Shown here one piece after another: positions 7,945 through 11,945 of a stretch of 11,945 nucleotides of DNA. The position numbers and the translations under genes were made by a program. The stretch's first letter is position 1; the number at the start of each line of letters is the position of its first letter. Location of the stretch: contig JAPTWT010000236.1 of NCBI GenBank assembly GCA_028064935.1, positions 1 to 11,945 of the forward strand, in the 5' to 3' direction. The notes below the pieces were generated by a model. The model searched no databases. It was given only the letters and a program-made list of their open reading frames with translations, and had not been told where the DNA came from. The stretch is from Gammaproteobacteria bacterium (lineage in GTDB: Bacteria; Pseudomonadota; Gammaproteobacteria; Acidiferrobacterales; Acidiferrobacteraceae).

Positions 7945-8841
7945 TTGGAATTGCGCCATCTTCGCTGCTTCGTTGTCCTCGCGGAGGAGTTGCACTTCAC
8001 GCGTGCCGCTGAACGATTGCATATCGAGCAGTCGCCCCTGTCCCGCACCATCAAGGAACTCGAAGATGAACTTGGCGTGCTGCTGTTTGATCGTGATCGC
8101 CGTGGGACACGGCTGACACAGGCTGGCGAGGTCTTCCTCCAGGATGTGCATCGGGTATTGTCGACGCTGGAACTGGCCCGTGAAAACGTAAAGGCCGTTT
8201 CGTCAGGCTACCTGGGCATTCTTCGTATTGCCGTCACCGGTTTGTGCATCGATCCGCGCCTCTCGACCTTTCTTGCACGCTGCCGCGAGGAAGATCCGGC
8301 CGTCGAGATACGTCTAACCGAGGCCTCGCTGACCGAGCAATTGCGCGGGCTCCGTTCAGGGAGCTTCAATTTGGGGTTTGCATTTACCGCCGAGGTCGGG
8401 GATGGCGTCGTCGCCGAACCGATCTGGGTTGACTCGGTCGTCGCAGTTGTGGCGGCACGGCATCCGCTGCTCGTTCATAAGCAAATCCCCTTGGAGGACT
8501 TGATACGTTATCCGCTCGTAGTGGCCGATCCCCGGCTATTCGGGAACTGTGACTGCGAGGTGGGTCAATTGGTGCGAGATGCAACCGTCAAAGCCAATGT
8601 CGAGTACGTTGCCTCGATGGACATGATGCTGACATTGGTTGCGGCAGGCTATGGCGTCGGATTTGCGAACGCTGCACGAATAAGGGTTTTGAATCGGCCC
8701 GACATCGTAATTCGTCCCCTTGCGACCCCAAACGCCATTCACACGACCTACCTGTTACGACCGGAAAGCGGCACCGGCACCCCTGCCGCCATATCACTGG
8801 ATCGATTCATAGCGCGTCTGCACGACCAGATGGGGGAGTGA
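7945..8841 (+). CDS. LysR-type transcriptional regulator
   Basis: From TTG 7945 the protein is 298 aa, the usual length for the family. Residues 1-60 form the winged helix-turn-helix: ELRHLRCFVVLAEELHF, then TRAAERLHIEQSPLSR and the wing at LGVLLFDRDRRGTRLT. A linker helix follows, then the two-lobed effector-binding domain from about residue 90 to the C-terminus. The N-terminus resembles the subgroup that begins ELRHLRYFVAVAEELHF, which often controls aromatic-compound or antibiotic-related genes; the ligand here cannot be predicted. It sits directly downstream of the restriction operon on the same strand and converges on the XRE gene. Whether it controls the restriction operon, the neighbouring effector-domain gene or a chromosomal target is unknown. 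Its effector domain is clearly related to the protein encoded at 9259-9909 (shared G...D-G-A, PL/PIW-D, HPLL/SPLL, L-RYPL pattern). No broken motif was seen. Confidence 0.9.
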   Translation: MELRHLRCFVVLAEELHFTRAAERLHIEQSPLSRTIKELEDELGVLLFDRDRRGTRLTQAGEVFLQDVHRVLSTLELARENVKAVSSGYLGILRIAVTGLCIDPRLSTFLARCREEDPAVEIRLTEASLTEQLRGLRSGSFNLGFAFTAEVGDGVVAEPIWVDSVVAVVAARHPLLVHKQIPLEDLIRYPLVVADPRLFGNCDCEVGQLVRDATVKANVEYVASMDMMLTLVAAGYGVGFANAARIRVLNRPDIVIRPLATPNAIHTTYLLRPESGTGTPAAISLDRFIARLHDQMGE

Positions 8842-8855
8842 CGGGCAATGCCCGT
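8841..8855. terminator. Possible bidirectional terminator hairpin between convergent genes
   Basis: ACGGGC (8841-8846) and GCCCGT (8850-8855) form a perfect 6-bp GC-rich stem with loop AAT, in the 26-nt gap between the LysR stop and the XRE stop. On the + strand it is followed by GCCTTTCG, a poor U tract. Position and symmetry suit a shared terminator, but it is weak by intrinsic-terminator rules. Confidence 0.45.
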
Positions 8856-8867
8856 GCCTTTCGCTGA

Positions 8868-9161
8868 CTAGGCTCTCGGTCCCGATCGCAGGTTTTCCTC
8901 CGTCGCGGCGATCAAATCCGCGGCACTCCTGTTCAGCGCTACCGCGATTCTGAGGATCAGCGCCAGCGTGGGCATGTGTTCTCCGCGCTCGATCTTGCCC
9001 ATGTGGGAGCGCTCGATTTCTGCCAAGGCTGCCAGCTCTTCCTGGGCCATTCCCTGTTCCATCCGTGCAGCCCGAACGGCTTGGCCAAAGGCCAAAGCCG
9101 GTCCGGGTTCGTAGGTTGTCGATCCGACAGGGCGGCCGCGCTGGACAGTACGCTTTTGCAT
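8868..9161 (-). CDS. XRE-family helix-turn-helix regulator (97 aa)
   Basis: This is a small DNA-binding protein. I take ATG 9159-9161 as the start because MQKRTVQRGRPVGSTTYE is the N-terminus I recall for a group of short XRE regulators of proteobacteria; the frame stays open further upstream but without family-like sequence. Residues about 22-80 form the HTH_3 fold: FGQAVRAARMEQGMAQEELA, then EIERSHMGKIERGEHMPTL with the recognition helix around 49-58. RGRP at 8-11 is AT-hook-like and may add minor-groove contacts. There is no clear Shine-Dalgarno, and a possible -10 box (GATATT) lies only about 14 nt before the ATG, so the message may have almost no leader. A 9-bp inverted repeat spans the start codon, which suggests autoregulation. 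The gene is divergent from the effector-domain gene at 9259 and convergent with the LysR gene. Its target is unknown; control of the integrase or of island functions is a guess. Confidence 0.88.
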   Translation of the reverse strand: MQKRTVQRGRPVGSTTYEPGPALAFGQAVRAARMEQGMAQEELAALAEIERSHMGKIERGEHMPTLALILRIAVALNRSAADLIAATEENLRSGPRA

Positions 9162-9172
9162 TGGCAAAAGCG
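9151..9172. promoter_or_regulatory. 9-bp perfect inverted repeat across the XRE start codon
   Basis: CGCTTTTGC (9151-9159) and GCAAAAGCG (9164-9172) are perfect complements separated by ATTG. The repeat covers the ATG of the XRE gene (9159-9161 read on the - strand) and its expected transcription start. It could be the XRE operator, or an mRNA hairpin hiding the start codon. The symmetry is seen; the function is inferred. Confidence 0.55.
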
Positions 9173-9175
9173 TCG

Positions 9176-9204
9176 AATATCGCCATGCTTTTAACCACGT
9201 TAAA
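9176..9204 (-). promoter_or_regulatory. Candidate promoter of XRE gene
   Basis: Read on the - strand, TTTAAC (9204-9199) and GATATT (9181-9176) are 17 nt apart, matching the spacing of a sigma70 promoter, with 3 of 6 and 4 of 6 consensus bases. Transcription would begin about 7 nt before the ATG. The -35 hexamer is half of the GTTAAATTTAAC palindrome, so a bound repressor would block it. Confidence 0.3.
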
Positions 9205-9225
9205 TTTAACTCCTGATACCATGGC
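9182..9225. promoter_or_regulatory. Nested palindrome in the divergent promoter region
   Basis: GTTAAATTTAAC (9199-9210) is a perfect 12-bp palindrome. GCCATG (9182-9187) and CATGGC (9220-9225) form an outer inverted repeat whose centre is one base away. The site is AT-rich in a GC-rich setting and sits midway between the XRE start and the divergent effector-domain gene. It is a good operator candidate for controlling both directions. Confidence 0.45.
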
Positions 9226-9258
9226 AGGGGGGCCGCGCGCCCAGATTTCCAGCATGAA

Positions 9259-9909
9259 GTGACACCCGTGAGTGCTCCCGACCAAACAACGATTCTGAGG
9301 CTCGCCGTGTCGGCCGACACACTGTCGCCCCGGCTCGCGAGTCTGCTTGCGTTGCAACGAGCGGAGGAGCCGGCGACCATCATCCTGCCGCAGGAGGTTA
9401 CCGCCGGGGATTTGATCCGTGGACTCGAGGACGGCACCTACGACGCCGGTATAGCGCTGGCGGGCACAACAACGGTCTTCTCCATGAACGCCCAACCGCT
9501 TTGGGCAGACGAACTGGCCTTGGCGGTTCCGTTGCGTTCGCCGCTGCTTGCGTACCCCGAAGTTCCGCTGGATGCCCTGCTCCGCTATCCGCTGCTTCAA
9601 TGGTGCCTGCGGGCCTGTGACTCTCTGAGCCAGCAGGTGGCGGCGCGCTTCGGGCCTGAAATGCATTCCGTCAAGGAGGTCACGTCCGTTGATCTCCTGG
9701 CGGTACTGGTGGCGGCAGGCTTGGCTGTCGGCATTGCGCCCCGCTCGCACATCGCACGCGCTCGCGGCTGGGGTGTCGCCATGCGACCGCTGACGAACGG
9801 CCCCTATGTCATCAGCACCCAGTTGCTACGGAAGCCCCACGGATCGGCACGAGCTGTCGAACGGTTTGCCGAACGGGCGGTGAAGGTGGCGGCGACCGAA
9901 GCCGCCTGA
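9259..9909 (+). CDS. Stand-alone LysR-type effector-binding domain protein (no HTH)
   Basis: The 216-aa product resembles only the C-terminal two thirds of a LysR-type regulator: TILRLAVSAD start of lobe I, GLEDGTYDAGIALAG, PLWADELALAVPLRSPLL, LDALLRYPLL, and LLAVLVAAGLAVGIAPRS in the second half. These motifs align in order with the effector domain of the LysR protein encoded at 7945-8841. The roughly 90-residue DNA-binding part is missing. No HTH remnant can lie upstream, because that space is taken by the divergent XRE gene and its promoter. The start is GTG 9259 or GTG 9268; neither has a clear Shine-Dalgarno. GTG 9259 overlaps the TGA of a 13-codon frame beginning at ATG 9221, so coupling is possible but unproven. 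It may bind a small ligand and work through a partner such as the XRE protein; this is inference. There is no signal peptide. The gene converges on the integrase. Confidence 0.85.
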   Translation: MTPVSAPDQTTILRLAVSADTLSPRLASLLALQRAEEPATIILPQEVTAGDLIRGLEDGTYDAGIALAGTTTVFSMNAQPLWADELALAVPLRSPLLAYPEVPLDALLRYPLLQWCLRACDSLSQQVAARFGPEMHSVKEVTSVDLLAVLVAAGLAVGIAPRSHIARARGWGVAMRPLTNGPYVISTQLLRKPHGSARAVERFAERAVKVAATEAA

Positions 9910-9913
9910 CCTT

Positions 9914-9964
9914 GGCATCCCGCAGATATTTCCCGGTAGGTCACCGTTCGGCAGACAGGATGCC
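9914..9964. terminator. Weak inverted repeats between convergent effector-domain and integrase genes
   Basis: GGCATCC (9914-9920) pairs with GGATGCC (9958-9964), and CGGT (9934-9937) pairs with ACCG (9943-9946) inside it, with nearly the same centre. The right arm is followed by only three T's. It may be a transcription end shared by two convergent genes, but the outer loop is long and the call is weak. Confidence 0.25.
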
Positions 9965-9966
9965 TT

Positions 9967-11892
9967 TCAGTCACTCACCATAGGCAGCGCCGCATCAACC
10001 GCGTTTGCGTTTTGCACCAATTGCTGAACGCGCTGCCGCACCTCGATCGGATATGGCATCGGAGCCAGTGATTCCTCCCGTGGCGAACACTGCTCGACGA
10101 CCACCCGCACGGCGACCTTCATGTTCTCGGGCGTCACCGCCTCGATGGGCGGCCGGCTGCCCAGGGCGTCATGCGGTCGCAGCAGGGCGTGATAGATGTC
10201 CCAGGTATCCACGCCACGGGGCGTCTGCCTGAGGACGGCCTGGACCAGTTGGCGCTTGAGCGGATCGAGCTGCCACACTGGCACCCGTTGGCCCTTGTTC
10301 CCCAGCTGGATCGACAGCAGGTTGCCGGCCTGGACCTCGTAGGTGATCCAGCGGCGCGACTTGCCGGCCAGCTTGGCGTAGTCGGCCACCACCAGGTTGT
10401 CCGGCCCCTCGAAGATTTCCAGCAGCTTCAGGCGCTCGCGCTGCAGCTCGGAGAGCTTCGGCTGCGCGTACTCGGGCATCGCCACGGCCGACAGGCGCTG
10501 CGTCGCCGGTGCCACCGTCGGCATGCCCTGCTCGGTGGGCGCCACCAGCAGGATGGGTGCGTGCTGGCCGGGAGTCGGCAGCGGGGTGGTCTGCTGCCCG
10601 GCGATCGTCGGCAGGCCTTGCAGGTGGATGGTCAGGTGCATGCTGGCGACCTGCACCTGGTTTTGCTCGAAGAGGTCCAGGCGGTCGGCCCAATCCTGCA
10701 TCATCACGCGGCGCTGCTCGACGTATTCGGCATGGTTGTAGGTGGCGCTGATGCGATTAGGGTCGGCATGCGAGAGCTGGGCGTCCACCCACACTTTCGG
10801 ATAGCCCAGCTCGTTGAGCGCCGTCGAGATCGTCGCGCGGATGCCGTGACCGGTCAGGCGGTCCTCGTAGCCCATGCGCTTGAGGGCAGCGTTGAGGGTG
10901 TTCTCGCTCATGCGGTCGCTGATGCGCTTGACGCCGGCGAACACGTACTTCTGCGCAGGTTTGAAGTCCTCGAGCATGTGGCGGGCGATCTCCATCGCCT
11001 GGACGGACAGCGGGACGATGTACGGCGGAATGTCGGTGGGGCGCTTGCGCTTCTTGCGGGTGAGCATCTTGCGCTGCTTGAGCGACATGACCGGGATGAT
11101 CCACAGTCCCCGATCCAGATCGAACTGATCGGGTGTGGCCAGCCGCAGTTCGCCCGTGCGGACCCCGGTCACGAGCAGCAGGCGGATCGCCAGTTGCGTC
11201 TTCAGCATGCCGCGGTACTTGCGCAGCACCTGCAGGAACTCGGGCAGTTCGGCCATGCGCAGGAACGGATTGTGGTCGACCGGGGGCAGCGGCACCGCGA
11301 CCACGTGCAGGTCGGTGGCCGGGTTGGTCTCCATGGCCGGGATGACGACCATGGCGAAGTCGAACAACTGCTTGAGCCAAGTGCGGACCTTTTCCGCTAC
11401 CGACAGCGAGTTACGCTTCTCGATGCGGCCGATCACTTCCAGCAGATGAGGGCGGGTGACCTCGTAGATGGTCAGCCGCTTCAGGTAGGGAAAGATGTCC
11501 TTCTTGAAGACGCGGCGAATCTGCTCCAGCGAACTCTGCCGGCCCTCTTCGAGGGTGAGCTGCCGGTGCTCCATCCACTTTTCGTAGACCGCCATGAAGG
11601 TGTTCTCGCCGGCGAGTTTGATGGCCTGGCGTTTCTGCTTGCGCTCGGTGCGGGGGTTGATGCCCCTGGCGACCAGCGAGCGCGCCTCGTCGCGCAACTC
11701 CCGGGCCTCGCGCAGCGACAACTCCGGATAGCAGCCCAGGGAGATGCGGACGCGCCGGCCGACTCAGGTGTAGCGAAAGTGCCAGGTCTTGGCGCCGTTG
11801 GCGGCGACGAAGAGGGAAAGGCCGTCGAAATCGGCGATGGTGTACGGCTTGCCGGTGGCTTTGGCCTGCCGGACCGTCATGTCGGTGAGCAT
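9967..11892 (-). pseudogene. P4-type tyrosine recombinase (island integrase) with in-frame stop and C-terminal extension
   Basis: The full frame of 642 codons starts at ATG 11892, with AGGAG (11905-11901) 8 nt upstream. Codons 1-70 are an arm-type DNA-binding domain (VRQAKATGKPYTIADF, LSLFVAANGAKTWHFRYT, RISLGCYPELSLREAR), but codon 43 is TGA at 11766-11764, where the family normally has a residue such as Trp. Downstream the frame is open for at least 584 codons. In full-frame numbering the catalytic residues are R245 (TGVRTGELR), H349 and R352 (HGIR), H375 (LSHAD) and Y385 (TYNHAEY), all present. After about residue 410 comes a Pro/Thr-rich linker and an extra module, VVADYAKLAGKSRRWITYEV through VPVWQLDP to LGSRPPIEAV, resembling an HTH plus Xre/MbcA/ParS-like domain. 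The usual P4 integrase is about 400-420 aa, so some 220 residues are extra. A restart at TTG 11721 would lose arm binding and has no well-spaced ribosome site. It is either a recent nonsense pseudogene or a sequencing error. Confidence 0.85.
11764..11766 (-). other. In-frame TGA inside the integrase arm-binding domain
   Basis: Read on the - strand the codons are TAC ACC TGA GTC GGC CGG. The flanking residues HFRYT and VGRRVRISLG continue the same domain in the same frame, so a single base change (TGG to TGA would suit the family) is the simplest explanation. No frameshift is involved. Confidence 0.85.
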
Positions 11893-11895
11893 GTG

Positions 11896-11920
11896 TCCAA
11901 CTCCTGGTAGGCGAGTTGGA
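11896..11920 (-). promoter_or_regulatory. Inverted repeat overlapping the integrase Shine-Dalgarno
   Basis: TCCAACTC (11896-11903) and GAGTTGGA (11913-11920) are perfect 8-bp complements with a 9-nt spacer. On the integrase strand the AGGAG ribosome site (11905-11901) overlaps the arm nearest the ATG by three bases. As RNA, the hairpin could hide the ribosome site; as DNA, it could be an operator or recombinase/excisionase-related site. The right edge follows 25 nt later, so the promoter is not visible. Confidence 0.5.
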
Positions 11921-11945
11921 TGCCATGTTCGTTACCCTAACCGGG

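Noticed and set aside
9221..9262. 13-codon leader frame ending in a GTGA overlap with the effector-domain gene
   Set aside because: The overlap is real in sequence, but the ATG has no ribosome site and the peptide shows no feature, so I did not call it a gene.
8794..9750. - strand open frame of 318 codons across the XRE and effector-domain genes
   Set aside because: It overlaps two genes supported by clear domains and shows no domain of its own; its translation over the XRE gene is out of frame with the HTH.
10171..11910. Long + strand open frame (579 codons) opposite the integrase
   Set aside because: It mirrors the high-GC third positions of the integrase on the other strand. The product is rich in His, Arg, Asp, Leu and Gly with no recognisable domain, while the - strand has the full recombinase motif set.
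1..11945. CRISPR array, rRNA or tRNA genes, insertion sequence ends
   Set aside because: No regularly spaced repeats, no tRNA-like cloverleaf and no transposase or terminal inverted repeats were found on reading both strands by eye.

Overview
The window looks like the end of a mobile genomic island in a GC-rich proteobacterium (probably a gamma- or beta-proteobacterium of the Pseudomonas/Xanthomonas/Burkholderiales sort). That assignment is an inference from the roughly 50-68% GC of hand-counted lines, the codon use and the gene families; nothing in the window fixes the genus. Gene density is high, and no stretch longer than about 100 bases is left without a gene.

Left part (1-7846): four genes on the + strand, packed as one operon. 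They are the C-terminal part of a large SMC/ABC-type ATPase of the TrlF-like kind (cut by the left edge), an AIPR-family protein (abortive infection/phage resistance), a type III DNA methyltransferase (Mod) and a type III restriction helicase-nuclease (Res). Junctions are 1 nt, 10 nt and a 1-nt TAATG overlap, so co-translation is likely. Mod and Res should form a modification/restriction complex. The ATPase and the AIPR protein, whose N-terminus carries an Mrr-like G-I-D...Q-x-K nuclease signature, look like two further defence components joined to it. This four-part combination is the best candidate for an under-described system.

Middle part (7847-9909): a regulator block. A full-length LysR-type regulator (TTG start with a strong Shine-Dalgarno) converges on a 97-aa XRE regulator. 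The XRE gene is divergent from a gene coding for a LysR-type effector-binding domain that has no DNA-binding domain. The promoter regions contain several perfect palindromes, including related TTTTGC...GCAAAA sites in front of both the LysR gene and the XRE gene.

Right part (9967-11892): a P4-type tyrosine recombinase on the - strand with an R-H-R-H-Y catalytic set and a long C-terminal extension resembling an HTH plus Xre/MbcA/ParS-like module. Its reading frame is broken by one TGA at 11764-11766 inside the arm-binding domain, so the integrase is probably a nonsense pseudogene or makes an N-terminally shortened protein. Its ribosome binding site lies in an 8-bp inverted repeat. The attachment site, and any tRNA target, would lie to the right of the window.
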